Notes: generated by a model from the sequence alone, not told the origin. DNA of 64,000 bases from Bradyrhizobium sp. BRP22 (GCF_020194175.1 NZ_JADYVX010000024.1:1-64000); one strand, 5' to 3'; counted from the first letter of the stretch, positions 18,785-27,516 are shown. Numbers and translations are program-made.

Positions 18785-19870
18785 TTAGCTGGTTGCCCGC
18801 TGGATGCTGACTTCGCTCACGCCGACTTCGCGCGCGGTGTTCACTATCGCCGCCCAGGTGTCATCAGGCAAGGGGATGCCATTTTTGGTGCGCTCGGCGC
18901 GGGTCTTTCTTTCGGGGTCGCCCGGGATCAGGACTTTATCGGTACCCGCAATCGGCTTGGTCTCGCGGATGAAATCCACATAGCGGGAGATTTCGCCGTC
19001 GAAGAAATTGGCGGGATCGATCACCTTCGGATCGATGTAGAAGGCCAGCATGCCGTTGGCGAAGCGCCGGTCCGGCGCAGTCGCGCCGGTTCCGGACAGG
19101 GCGCCGCCGAGCAGCTCGCAGATGAACGCGAGCCCCGAGCCCTTGTGCTCGCCGAAGGCGCGGATCGCGCCGGTGCCCTTGGTGTGATCGCGCTGACCGT
19201 CCGGAGTATAGGGGCCGTAGAGCACGTGCGGATCTTCGCTCAAGGTACCGTCGGAATCGACCAGCGCACCAACGGGCAATTTCTTGCCACCGCGGCTTGC
19301 GACCAGGACCTTGCCCTCGGCAACGATCGAGGTGGCGAAATCGAGCACGATCGGGTCCTGGCCCTGGCGCGGAATGCCGACGCAATAAGGCGCGGTCGAC
19401 AGCCGCTTCTCGACGCCGCCGAACGGCGCGACCAGCAGCGAGCCCGCAGCGTTGACGAAATGCACAGACACCAGACCTTCGGCGGCGGCCATTTCCGCCC
19501 AGTCACCGATGCGCCCGATATGGCCGGCGTTGCGCAGCGCAACCGCAGCGAGCCCTGCCTTCTTGCACTTTTCGATGCCGAGCTTGACCGCAACCGGCGC
19601 GACCGTCTGTCCGTAGCCGAACTTGCCGTCGACGACGGCAAGCGAGGGCGTATCGATCAGGATTTCGGGGGTCTGGTTCGGGACCACCGAGCCCATCTTC
19701 TTCCACCTGATATAGACGGGCACGCGGATGACGCCGTGGCTGTCGTGGCCGGTGAGATTGGCGGTCGTCAAATATGTCGCAATGCGACGGGCTTCCTCGG
19801 ACGAGGAGTCGGCATGCGAAAAAACCTCACCGACGAAATCAATGAGATTATCGACCTTGATCGTAACCAT
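18785..19870 (-). CDS. Ldh2-family NAD(P)-dependent oxidoreductase
   Basis: The 361-residue protein belongs to the type-2 malate/L-lactate dehydrogenase family, which has a non-Rossmann NAD(P) fold. Family motifs include GHDSHGVIRVPVYI with the catalytic histidine, NAGHIGRIGDWAE, VHFVNAAGS and GSGLAFICELLGGALSG. Members oxidise 2-hydroxy acids or reduce 2-oxo acids and imines (lactate, malate, sulfolactate, ureidoglycolate, 2,3-diketogulonate). It lies 55 bp after livF and before the aldolase and dehydratase, so it probably acts on the imported compound or its cleavage product. The substrate cannot be assigned from sequence alone. Confidence 0.85.
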   Translation of the reverse strand: MVTIKVDNLIDFVGEVFSHADSSSEEARRIATYLTTANLTGHDSHGVIRVPVYIRWKKMGSVVPNQTPEILIDTPSLAVVDGKFGYGQTVAPVAVKLGIEKCKKAGLAAVALRNAGHIGRIGDWAEMAAAEGLVSVHFVNAAGSLLVAPFGGVEKRLSTAPYCVGIPRQGQDPIVLDFATSIVAEGKVLVASRGGKKLPVGALVDSDGTLSEDPHVLYGPYTPDGQRDHTKGTGAIRAFGEHKGSGLAFICELLGGALSGTGATAPDRRFANGMLAFYIDPKVIDPANFFDGEISRYVDFIRETKPIAGTDKVLIPGDPERKTRAERTKNGIPLPDDTWAAIVNTAREVGVSEVSIQRATS

Positions 19871-19925
19871 GGATATGTCGCTCGCTTCGTTGGTTTGAGC
19901 GCGATCTTCTCCGGATCACGCTGCT

Positions 19926-20657
19926 TTAAGCGCTGGCCTTGGCGTGACCGCCGAGATAGGCCGCGGCGATGGCCTCGTTGCCCCACAATTCGTCGGGCTT
20001 GCCGCCAAGCACGATCCGCCCCGTTTCCAGGACGAAACCGTGATCAGCGACTGAAAGTCCCATGCGCGCATTTTGCTCAACAAGCAAGACCGTGGTGTCT
20101 TTCCTGATCTGCGAAATGATGCGGAACACCGCCTGCACGATGACCGGCGCAAGGCCCAGCGACGGCTCGTCCAGCAGCAGCAGCCGCGGCTTCGCCATTA
20201 AGCCGCGGGCCACCGCAACCATCTGCAACTGGCCGCCGGATAGCGTCCAGCCCAGCGCATCGGCGAAGGCGCGGATATCAGGGAACAGGTCGAACATCGC
20301 GTCTGCCTCGCGCGAGATCTGCGCTGCCGAAGCCTTCCGGTTCGACGCGCCGAGCATGATGTTTTCCTTGACCGTCAGGCCCGGGAATACGCGCCTGCCC
20401 TCCGGCACATGCGAGATGCCGAGCCGGACGATCGCTTCCGGCCCGAGGCCGGCGATCGACTCGCCATCGAACAGGATCTCGCCGGATGCAGGCTTGGCGA
20501 GGCCCGAGATTGCACGGAGCGTGGTGGATTTGCCGGCGCCGTTCGCGCCGAGCAAGGTCACCACCTGCCCCGCCTCGACGGCGATGGTGACGCCGCGCAG
20601 CGCTTCGATCTCGCCGTAGCGGACCACGAGATTGCGGATTTCCAGCAGCGGCATCAT
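19926..20657 (-). CDS. livF: LivF-type ABC transporter ATP-binding protein
   Basis: The 243-residue protein is an ABC ATPase of the hydrophobic/branched-chain amino-acid transporter (HAAT) family. Walker A is GANGAGKST, the signature is LSGGQLQM, and Walker B is LLLLDEPSLG followed by the H-loop-region LVEQNA typical of LivF. It overlaps the fused permease/ATPase gene by 4 nt, so the two are translationally coupled. It energises uptake together with the ATPase half of the fused LivM-LivG protein. Confidence 0.93.
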   Translation of the reverse strand: MMPLLEIRNLVVRYGEIEALRGVTIAVEAGQVVTLLGANGAGKSTTLRAISGLAKPASGEILFDGESIAGLGPEAIVRLGISHVPEGRRVFPGLTVKENIMLGASNRKASAAQISREADAMFDLFPDIRAFADALGWTLSGGQLQMVAVARGLMAKPRLLLLDEPSLGLAPVIVQAVFRIISQIRKDTTVLLVEQNARMGLSVADHGFVLETGRIVLGGKPDELWGNEAIAAAYLGGHAKASA

Positions 20658-22432
20658 TCGCTCCCGAGATAGGCGGAGACGACATCGGGATGGCGCAGCA
20701 CGGCCATGGATTCGCCGTCCGCGATGCGGCGACCGAAATTGAGCACGGTGATGTGCTGGGCAGCCTCAGAGACCAGCGTCATGTCATGATCGATGATCAG
20801 GATGGTCAGGCCCTGCGCCGCGATGCGCTTGAGCAGCTCATGCAGTTCGAGCTTCTCGGTCGAGTTCAAGCCCGCGGCTGGCTCGTCCAGCAACAGCAGC
20901 GTCGGATTGGCGGCGAGCGCGCGCGCAATCTCGATCAGGCGCTGGTGGCCGTAGGAGAAGCTCGAGATCAGCTCGTTGGCGCGGTTGCCGAGGCCGACGA
21001 AATTCAGTGCCTCCATCGCGCGTTCGGTCAGCGCGTCCTCGCCCTTCCCGATCATGGTGTTGCCGGGCCGCTCGGCGCCGATCTCGACATTCTCAAGCGC
21101 CGTCATCGAACGGAACAGGCGGATGTTCTGGAACGTGCGCCCGAGACCCGCAGCCGTGCGCCGATGCGGCGGCATGTGGGTGATGTCGGTGCCGTCGAGC
21201 ACGATCCTGCCCGAGGTTGCCTCGTAGAGGCCGGACAGCACGTTGAGCGTCGTGGTCTTGCCGGAGCCGTTCGGCCCGATCAGCGCGTGGACTCCGCCGC
21301 GTTTTACCGCGATGTCGACGCCATCGACGGCTTTCAGGCCGCCGAAATGTTTCGACAGGCCGGTGACCTCCAGCACGTATTCGCCGCCGACGGTCGCGGG
21401 CTTCAGCTCCAATGGAGCCGCCGCAGGCGGCGCCTTGGTGTGCGCGCGCCAGCGGTTGAAGGCATCGGCGACGAAGCCCCAGATGCCGTCGGGCATGAAG
21501 CGGATGATCAGGATCACGAACAGGCCGTAGATGGCCAGATAAAGCCCGGGCACGCTCTTGAGGAAGCGCAGCCATTCCGGGATCAGGATCAAGAGCCCGG
21601 TGCCGATCGCCGAGCCGATCGGCGATGCGACGCCGCCGAGCAGCGACATCGTCAGGAACACGATCGATTCCGCAAACGAGAATTGATCGGGGCTGACATA
21701 GGCGAAGCCGCCGGCAAATAGGCCGCCTGCGAGACCGCCGAGCAGCGCACAGAGCGCGAAGGCGTAGATCTTGGTACGGAACACGTCGATGCCGTTGACG
21801 CCGGCCGCGAGCTCGTTGTCGCGCACGGCCCGCATCGCGCGGCCGAGCTTGGTGTCGGAGAGATGCCAGACCAAATAGCCGACGATCGCGAGCATGGCGA
21901 CGCAGAAGGCGAGATAGCTCTGCGAGGTCTGAAACAGCTCGGGACGACGGATATTGGGGACACCGTCAGGCCCGCGCGTCAGCCAGATCGCGTTGATCAT
22001 GACCAGCGTGACGATCTGTTGAAAGGAGATCGTCACCATCGCGAGGTAATGCCCGCCGAGCCGCAGCGTCGACATGCCCAGGAACGCGCCGGCAAGCAGC
22101 GCGATCACGCAGCCGCCGACGAGGCAGAGCCAGAAGCTGAGATGCAGGTCAGTGGTGCCGAGGCCGACCGCATAGGCGCCGAGCCCGAAGAAGGCCGCCT
22201 GCGCCAGGTTGATCTGGCCGCACAGGCCGAGCACGACCGACAGGCCGAACACCGCGATCGAGAACGTCGTCGCCTGCAGCAGGATGTTGAGGACGTAGCC
22301 GTCGAACCGCAATCCCGCGGCCAGCGCCACCAGGATCGCCGCGCCGATGAAGTATGGCAGATGGCGGATCAGAAGCGGTTTCGAGCGGACGGCGGGTGCC
22401 GGGATCGGCATGTTGTCGCTGGGGGCGCTCAT
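20654..22432 (-). CDS. Fused LivM permease / LivG ATPase
   Basis: The 592-residue protein carries two transporter subunits on one chain. Residues about 20-325 are a LivM-type permease with roughly eight to ten TM segments. Residues about 345-592 are a LivG-type ATPase with Walker A GPNGSGKTT, signature SFSYGHQRL and Walker B LLLLDEPAAGL. LivM-LivG fusions of this kind are common in Bradyrhizobium. The gene overlaps livH upstream and livF downstream by 4 nt each. HAAT systems in this group import branched-chain amino acids, but also aromatic acids, dicarboxylates and urea or amides. The neighbouring catabolic genes suggest a carbon source rather than an amino acid. Confidence 0.93.
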   Translation of the reverse strand: MSAPSDNMPIPAPAVRSKPLLIRHLPYFIGAAILVALAAGLRFDGYVLNILLQATTFSIAVFGLSVVLGLCGQINLAQAAFFGLGAYAVGLGTTDLHLSFWLCLVGGCVIALLAGAFLGMSTLRLGGHYLAMVTISFQQIVTLVMINAIWLTRGPDGVPNIRRPELFQTSQSYLAFCVAMLAIVGYLVWHLSDTKLGRAMRAVRDNELAAGVNGIDVFRTKIYAFALCALLGGLAGGLFAGGFAYVSPDQFSFAESIVFLTMSLLGGVASPIGSAIGTGLLILIPEWLRFLKSVPGLYLAIYGLFVILIIRFMPDGIWGFVADAFNRWRAHTKAPPAAAPLELKPATVGGEYVLEVTGLSKHFGGLKAVDGVDIAVKRGGVHALIGPNGSGKTTTLNVLSGLYEATSGRIVLDGTDITHMPPHRRTAAGLGRTFQNIRLFRSMTALENVEIGAERPGNTMIGKGEDALTERAMEALNFVGLGNRANELISSFSYGHQRLIEIARALAANPTLLLLDEPAAGLNSTEKLELHELLKRIAAQGLTILIIDHDMTLVSEAAQHITVLNFGRRIADGESMAVLRHPDVVSAYLGSE

Positions 22433-23304
22433 GCTTTCTCCGCCACGCGTTCGCCGAAGATGCCCTGCGGCCGGAAGATCAGGAAGGCGACCAGGACCAG
22501 GAAGGCGAAGCCGTCCTTGTAGGGAACCGAGATGTACGCGGCGCCGAAGGTCTCGATCACGCCGAGCGCGAGCCCGCCGATGATGGCGCCGGCGACATCG
22601 CCGAAGCCGCCGATGATGGTGGCCGCGAACGCCTTCAGCGCAATCGTCGAGCCCATCTGGATCGAGACGAACAGCACCGGCGCGACCAGGATGCCGGCCA
22701 GGCCGCCGAGCACGGCGGAATAGATGAAGGTGATCATGATCATGGTGGAGACGGAAATGCCGAGCAGCGAGGCCATTTCCTTGTCCTGTGAGGTCGCCTG
22801 CAGCTTCTTGCCGAGCAGCGTCTTTTCGAAGAACCAGTAGTTGAAGAACACCAGCGCGATCGTGACCGCGATGATCAGCAGGTATTGGCTATCGAGATAG
22901 ACAGGGCCAAGCTGGATGCCGGGCGTATCGAACCATCCCTGCAGCACCTGCGGCTGCGGACCGTAGATCGCCAGCACCGAATTCGAGAGCAGGATCGAGG
23001 CGCCGATGGTCGCGATGATGACAGGCAGGAAGGTGCGGTGGCGCAGCGGATAATAGACACCGAGATTGAAGATGACGCCGAGCAGCGCCATCCCGCCGAG
23101 CGCGATCAGGAACGACAGCCAGTAGGGCCAGCCGAGATCGACTGAGAACACCACCATCAGATAGGCGGCGACCATGGAGAATTCGCCTTGGGCGAAATTC
23201 ACCACATTGGTGGCGCGGAAGATCAGCACGAAACCAAGCGCGACCAGCGCATACACGGCGCCGATGCCGATGCCGGTAAACAGCAGTTGAAGGACGAGAT
23301 CCAT
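22429..23304 (-). CDS. livH: LivH-type ABC transporter permease
   Basis: The 291-residue integral membrane protein has about eight TM segments and the LivH family opening MDLVLQLLFTGIGIGAVYAL, NVVNFAQGEFSM near residue 35, and the cytoplasmic coupling region around FSAVLGG/FAATIIGGFGDVAGAIIGG-type sequence. It pairs with the LivM half of the next gene to form the inner-membrane channel. It lies 84 bp downstream of the binding-protein gene, separated by a perfect 16-bp hairpin, and overlaps the fused livM-livG gene by 4 nt. Confidence 0.92.
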   Translation of the reverse strand: MDLVLQLLFTGIGIGAVYALVALGFVLIFRATNVVNFAQGEFSMVAAYLMVVFSVDLGWPYWLSFLIALGGMALLGVIFNLGVYYPLRHRTFLPVIIATIGASILLSNSVLAIYGPQPQVLQGWFDTPGIQLGPVYLDSQYLLIIAVTIALVFFNYWFFEKTLLGKKLQATSQDKEMASLLGISVSTMIMITFIYSAVLGGLAGILVAPVLFVSIQMGSTIALKAFAATIIGGFGDVAGAIIGGLALGVIETFGAAYISVPYKDGFAFLVLVAFLIFRPQGIFGERVAEKA

Positions 23305-23345
23305 GACAAGCTTCGGTTAGGAGGAACCAGAGAATTCGCCGAAAG

Positions 23346-23384
23346 GTTTTCGGCCTCTTCGTGGAGAACGAAGAGGCCGAAAAC
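23346..23384. terminator. Perfect 16-bp hairpin between livK and livH
   Basis: GTTTTCGGCCTCTTCG (23346-23361) and its exact complement CGAAGAGGCCGAAAAC (23369-23384) enclose a 7-nt loop. On the transcribed (minus) strand the hairpin begins 4 nt after the livK stop and ends before the livH ribosome binding site. Such hairpins after a binding-protein gene often stabilise its message or partly stop transcription, so that more binding protein than permease is made. No T-run follows. Confidence 0.75.
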
Positions 23385-23388
23385 GTGA

Positions 23389-24534
23389 TCAATCGTTGAA
23401 TTCAATGTGCTTGTCGAAAACGATCTTGCCCTTGTCGTTCTTCACGATGTTGTAGCCGTGCAAACCGTCGCCGTTCTGGTCGAAATTATACTCGCCTTCG
23501 GCGCCGGGGAATTTCTTGATCGACAGGATCGCCTCGCGGATTTTCGCAGGGTCGGTCGAGCCGGCCTTGTTGATCGCCGCCGACAGCACGGTGACCGCGT
23601 CATATGGCCAGGAGCTCTGGTTATCCGGCGCGACCTTGACCGCATCACGATAGAGCTTGCCGAACGCCTTGGAAGCCTCGCTGGAATCTTCCGCGTAGTC
23701 CGCGACGCCATAGGTGTTGTACAGCGCAGGCCCGGCGAGTTTTAGCGCGGTGATATTGACGATCGACGGCGAGCCGACCCAGGGAATGTTGACGCCGAGC
23801 TGGCGCAACTGCCGCGCAAAGATGCCGAGGTCGTTTTCGAAGGTGAAGTAGGAACCGAGGATGTCGGCGCCGGACTGCTTGATGGCGAGCACGACCGGGG
23901 TGAAATCCTGGCTCTGGTTGGCATAGCCCTGGTCGAGCACGGGCGGGGAACCGAGCTTTTCCAGCGCGGCGGTCAGAGCCTTGCCGCCTGCGGTGCCAAA
24001 CGCGTCGGTCGAATGCAGCACGGCCCACTTCTTCTTGCCGAGCGTGTTGACGCCATACTCGGCGATGACGCGCCCGGAATAGCTGTCGTTCGGACGGAAA
24101 CGAAACAGCCACGGATTGCCCATGTGAGTGAGGTTCGGATCAGTTCCCCCGATCATCACGGGCTTGCCAAGCTTGAGCACGTCGGGCGCCATGGCGTGCA
24201 CTTGAGTGGACCGGATCGAGCCGAGGAAGCCGACGATGTCGGATTGCGCGGCCAGCTTGGAGAAGGCCAGCACGATGCCGGGATTGGTGGTCTGATCGTC
24301 CTCGATGATCAGTTCGGCCTGCTTTCCGAGGATGCCGCCGGCCTTGTTGACGGCTTCGAGTGCAAGCTTGGCGCCCTGAATGGCGTAACGACCGGATTCG
24401 GCGGCGGGACCGGTCACCGGCGCGCACATGCCGATCTTGATCGTGGCGCCCTGCGCTCTCGCGCTCGTAACAATGTGGGGCGCAGCAAGGCCGGCGACGA
24501 TACCGGCCGCGAAATCGCGTCTCGTCAGTTTCAT
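23389..24534 (-). CDS. HAAT-family periplasmic substrate-binding protein (LivK type)
   Basis: The 381-residue protein begins with a twin-arginine signal (MKLTRRDFAAGIVAGLAAP) and a likely cleavage site after SARA, so it is exported by Tat. The mature part is a two-lobe type-1 binding fold with IKIGMCAPVTGPAAESGRYA, IIEDDQTTNPGI and LHSTDAFGTAGG. It captures the ligand for the LivHMGF complex encoded just downstream. From sequence alone the ligand could be an amino acid, an aromatic acid or a sugar/hydroxy acid. The following dehydrogenase, aldolase and dehydratase genes argue for an oxygenated carbon source. Confidence 0.9.
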   Translation of the reverse strand: MKLTRRDFAAGIVAGLAAPHIVTSARAQGATIKIGMCAPVTGPAAESGRYAIQGAKLALEAVNKAGGILGKQAELIIEDDQTTNPGIVLAFSKLAAQSDIVGFLGSIRSTQVHAMAPDVLKLGKPVMIGGTDPNLTHMGNPWLFRFRPNDSYSGRVIAEYGVNTLGKKKWAVLHSTDAFGTAGGKALTAALEKLGSPPVLDQGYANQSQDFTPVVLAIKQSGADILGSYFTFENDLGIFARQLRQLGVNIPWVGSPSIVNITALKLAGPALYNTYGVADYAEDSSEASKAFGKLYRDAVKVAPDNQSSWPYDAVTVLSAAINKAGSTDPAKIREAILSIKKFPGAEGEYNFDQNGDGLHGYNIVKNDKGKIVFDKHIEFND

Positions 24535-24832
24535 CAGTTTCTCCCTGAGGCCGGGCGTCTTCGTCGGCCCTTCTTGCTGTTGGCGATCCCTAACGGGGCG
24601 CGAACCGGCTGCGTACTTACGGACTCTCCGTGTCAGAGTAAATTGATATTGCGGTGTTTTCGACTAACGATGGAGATGCATTGTCATTCGTGCGCATCAA
24701 GAAAGATCAATGCCGACGAGATCGTGACTATTCCGGCAGATTCCGCGAACTTGCCAATATTCCTTTGTGCTCAAACGATGTGCAGGATAGCGAGCTATGC
24801 GTCCTGACGCATATCATCATGCAAATTTGCAT
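24535..24832. promoter_or_regulatory. Intergenic region upstream of livK
   Basis: These 298 bp lie between hpaR, which ends at 24833, and the livK start, so they should contain the promoter of the transport operon. The central part (24640-24780) is noticeably AT-richer than the surroundings. No convincing hexamer pair or long dyad was found. Confidence 0.35.
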
Positions 24833-25369
24833 TTACTCGTCTGCCTCGACGGCTTCCGCGCCCGCGCCTGACAGGCCGGCAAGGCTTTCTTCGAGCGCTC
24901 CCAGCATCGCCTGCAGTTCAGCAAGCTTGCGTGAGCCGTAACGTTTTGTAATGGCGGCGTAGATCGCTTCCGACGTCGGCGCGACCGCTTCGATCAGCTT
25001 CAATCCTTTCGACGAGATCGACACCACGGCGCGGCGCAGGTCCACCTCCGCCGAACGGCGCTCGATCAGGCCGCGCGCCTCGAGGCCGCGCAGGATGCGC
25101 GACAGGCTCGGCCCGAGCAGGAAGGCAAGCCGCGCGAGTTCGGTGACCTCGATCGACTCCACCGAGCTGAGCGCGCGCAGGATGCGCCATTGCTGCTCGG
25201 TCAACCCATGATGGCGCAAAGATGGACGGAACTGCCGCATCACGGCCTCGCGCGCGCGGAGCAGCGACATCGGCAGCGAACGGGAGAATTCGCGCATCGG
25301 CGCGCGCCGCCCCATCCCTGTCGCCGCGCGCGACCGTGAACCGTTCAATGATGATTTCTTACGAGCCAT
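24833..25369 (-). CDS. hpaR: HpaR, MarR-family regulator of homoprotocatechuate degradation
   Basis: From the ATG at 25369 the protein has 178 residues; the open frame extends upstream only to a TTG. The MarR winged helix-turn-helix is seen as LRHHGLTEQQWRILRALSS, IEVTELARLAFLLGPSLSRI and LRGLEARGLIERRSAEVDLR. The pattern FSRSLPMSLLRAREAVMRQFRPSL at the N-terminus is characteristic of HpaR. HpaR represses the hpa meta-cleavage operon and is released by its hydroxyphenylacetate-type inducers. Here it is divergent from hpaF-E-D-G, exactly the expected arrangement, with two dyads in between. Confidence 0.88.
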   Translation of the reverse strand: MARKKSSLNGSRSRAATGMGRRAPMREFSRSLPMSLLRAREAVMRQFRPSLRHHGLTEQQWRILRALSSVESIEVTELARLAFLLGPSLSRILRGLEARGLIERRSAEVDLRRAVVSISSKGLKLIEAVAPTSEAIYAAITKRYGSRKLAELQAMLGALEESLAGLSGAGAEAVEADE

Positions 25370-25390
25370 CGCCAATCTCTTGGCCAATCT

Positions 25391-25414
25391 TTTGCGGCGC
25401 AACAACGCCGCAAA
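25391..25414. promoter_or_regulatory. Inverted repeat in hpaR leader (candidate operator or hairpin)
   Basis: TTTGCGGCG (25391-25399) and CGCCGCAAA (25406-25414) are perfect 9-bp arms around a 6-nt spacer. The element lies 22 bp upstream of the hpaR ATG. It could be a repressor site or a 5'-leader hairpin affecting hpaR expression. Confidence 0.55.
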
Positions 25415-25433
25415 TCAATTTACGCCGATCCAT

Positions 25434-25445
25434 TTAACATGTTAA
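25434..25445. promoter_or_regulatory. hpaR: Perfect palindrome TTAACATGTTAA, candidate HpaR operator
   Basis: A 12-bp perfect palindrome lies in an AT-rich stretch of the hpaR-hpaF intergenic region, 33 bp before the hpaF ATG. Its size and symmetry suit binding by a MarR-type dimer. It is positioned to block the hpaF promoter. Confidence 0.6.
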
Positions 25446-25478
25446 TCATTCCAGTGCACCAGAAGCGAGCGATCCGCG

Positions 25479-25877
25479 ATGCCGCATTTCACCATCGAAT
25501 ATTCGGCCAATCTGGATTCCCGCCTCGATATCGGCGAGGTCGTCGAACTTGTGCGCAAGGCAGCGATCGAGACCGGCATCTTCCCGCTCGGCGGCATCCG
25601 CGTTCGCGCCATCAGGTGCGAGCACTACGCGATCGCCGACGGCCGGAAGGATTACGGCTTCCTCGACATGGTGCTGCGGCTCGGCGAAGGCCGCGATCTG
25701 GCGACCCGCAAGAGAGCGGGCGAAGACATCTTCAAGGCGCTATCGACTTATCTCGATCCGGTATTCGCCAGCAGCAAATTCGCGCTGTCGTTCGACATGC
25801 AGATCAACGACAAGGAGACGAGCTGGAAACGCAACAACATCCACGATGCGCTGAAGGTGGAGGCTGTCCATGGATAA
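25479..25877 (+). CDS. hpaF: 5-carboxymethyl-2-hydroxymuconate isomerase (HpaF)
   Basis: The 132-residue protein matches the CHMI family in length and in its opening, MPHFTIEYSANLDSRLDIGE, with Pro1 of the mature chain expected to act as the catalytic base as in tautomerases. A second family block, GFLDMVLRLGEGRD, is followed by FALSFDMQINDKETSWKRNN. It isomerises 5-carboxymethyl-2-hydroxymuconate in the homoprotocatechuate meta pathway. It is the first gene of the operon divergent from hpaR and overlaps hpaE by 8 nt. Confidence 0.92.
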   Translation: MPHFTIEYSANLDSRLDIGEVVELVRKAAIETGIFPLGGIRVRAIRCEHYAIADGRKDYGFLDMVLRLGEGRDLATRKRAGEDIFKALSTYLDPVFASSKFALSFDMQINDKETSWKRNNIHDALKVEAVHG

Positions 25878-27408
25878 AGCGGCGCCAAAATCAGATGTGT
25901 TCCAGGCCAATCGCGACCGCGCCGCGCCATTGCTGGCAAGGCTGAGGGCCGACGGCATCGGCCATATGATCGAGGGCAAGATCGTGGCGTCGATCTCGGG
26001 CGAAAGGTTCGAGACGAAGTCGCCGATCGACGGTGCCGTGCTGGCAACCGTCGCGCGCGGCAATGCCGAGGACATCGATCGCGCCGCGACCGCGGCCGCC
26101 CTCGCCTTCAAATCCTGGCGCGAGATGTCGGCCTCGATGCGGCGCAAGCTGTTGCACCGCGTGGCCGACGCGATCGAGGATCACGCCGACGATATCGCCG
26201 TGCTCGAATGCATCGACACCGGTCAGACGCATCGCTTCATGGCGAAAGCCGCGATCCGCGCCGCCGAGAATTTCCGCTTCTTCGCCGACAAATGCGCCGA
26301 GGCTCGCGACGGCCTCAACACGCCGAGCGACGAGCACTGGAACGTTTCCACGCGCGTGCCGATCGGCCCGGTCGGCGTGATCACGCCGTGGAACACGCCG
26401 TTCATGCTGTCGACCTGGAAGATCGCGCCCGCGCTCGCCGCCGGCTGCACGGTGGTGCACAAGCCCGCGGAGTGGTCGCCGGTCACCGCCGATCTCCTGG
26501 CGAAGCTGGTGAAGCAAGCCGGCGTCCCTGACGGCGTGCTCAATACCGTGCACGGTTTCGGTGAGGAGGCCGGGAAGGCGCTGACCGAGCATCCCGCGAT
26601 CAAGGCGATCGGCTTTGTCGGCGAGAGCGCGACGGGCTCGGCAATCATGGCGCAGGGCGCGCCGACGCTGAAACGCGTGCATTTCGAGCTCGGCGGCAAG
26701 AACCCGGTGATCGTATTCGAGGACGCCGATCTCGAGCGTGCGCTCGATGCCGTCGTCTTCATGATCTACTCGCTGAACGGCGAGCGCTGCACCTCCTCGA
26801 GCCGGCTGCTGGTGCAGGAGAGCATTGCGGAGCAGTTCGTCGAGAAGCTCTCCGCGCGGGTGAAGGCGCTGAAGGTGGGCCATCCGCTCGATCCCGCAAC
26901 CGAGATCGGGCCGCTGATCCATGAGCGGCATCTGGCGAAGGTCTGCTCCTATTTCGACGTGGCGCGACAGGAAGGCGCGACGATCGCGGTCGGCGGCAGG
27001 CCGCATGACGGTCCCGGCGGCGGGCACTACGTGCAGCCGACGCTCGTCACCGGCGCGCATTCCAAGATGCGGGTGGCGCAGGAGGAGGTGTTCGGGCCGT
27101 TCCTCACCGTCATCCCGTTCCGCGACGAAACCGCTGCGGTCGAGATCGCCAACGGCGTGCAGTATGGCCTCACCGGCTACGTCTGGACCGGCGACATGGG
27201 CCGCGCGCTGCGGGTGGCGGATGCGCTCGAAGCCGGCATGATCTGGCTCAATTCGGAAAACGTCCGGCATTTGCCGACGCCGTTCGGCGGCATGAAATCA
27301 TCCGGCATCGGCCGCGACGGCGGCGATTATTCGTTCGACTTCTACATGGAAACCAAGCACGTCTCGCTGGCGCGCGGGACGCACAAGATACAGAGACTGG
27401 GAGTGTAA
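25870..27408 (+). CDS. hpaE: 5-carboxymethyl-2-hydroxymuconate semialdehyde dehydrogenase (HpaE)
   Basis: The 512-residue protein is an NAD-dependent aldehyde dehydrogenase. It has the phosphate-binding/active-site order ITPWNTPFMLSTWKIAPALA, FVGESATGSAIM, the catalytic Glu in HFELGGKNPVIVF, and the catalytic Cys in NGERCTSSSRL. The C-terminal FGGMKSSGIGRDGGDYSFDF is typical of HpaE. It oxidises the ring-fission semialdehyde to 5-carboxymethyl-2-hydroxymuconate, the substrate of HpaF. It overlaps hpaF by 8 nt and is followed by a family B repeat and then hpaD. Confidence 0.93.
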   Translation: MDKAAPKSDVFQANRDRAAPLLARLRADGIGHMIEGKIVASISGERFETKSPIDGAVLATVARGNAEDIDRAATAAALAFKSWREMSASMRRKLLHRVADAIEDHADDIAVLECIDTGQTHRFMAKAAIRAAENFRFFADKCAEARDGLNTPSDEHWNVSTRVPIGPVGVITPWNTPFMLSTWKIAPALAAGCTVVHKPAEWSPVTADLLAKLVKQAGVPDGVLNTVHGFGEEAGKALTEHPAIKAIGFVGESATGSAIMAQGAPTLKRVHFELGGKNPVIVFEDADLERALDAVVFMIYSLNGERCTSSSRLLVQESIAEQFVEKLSARVKALKVGHPLDPATEIGPLIHERHLAKVCSYFDVARQEGATIAVGGRPHDGPGGGHYVQPTLVTGAHSKMRVAQEEVFGPFLTVIPFRDETAAVEIANGVQYGLTGYVWTGDMGRALRVADALEAGMIWLNSENVRHLPTPFGGMKSSGIGRDGGDYSFDFYMETKHVSLARGTHKIQRLGV

Positions 27409-27415
27409 CGACCAC

Positions 27416-27497
27416 CGTCATTCCGGGGCGGCCCGCAGGGCTGAACCCGGAATCTCGAGATTCCGGGTTCGATGCTTCGCACCGCCCCGGAATGACG
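27416..27497. repeat. Palindromic repeat family B, inside the hpa operon
   Basis: Outer arms CGTCATTCCGGGGCGG and CCGCCCCGGAATGACG flank the inner palindrome CCGGAATCTCGAGATTCCGG. The element fills almost the entire gap between hpaE and hpaD, so it is transcribed as part of the operon and could modulate the mRNA level of the downstream genes. Confidence 0.85.
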
Positions 27498-27516
27498 CCC
27501 AAGCAGGGAAACATCG

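Noticed and set aside
16657..18810. 717-codon plus-strand ORF across dehydratase and aldolase genes
   Set aside because: It spans two real minus-strand genes and their gap, including a hairpin and a repeat.
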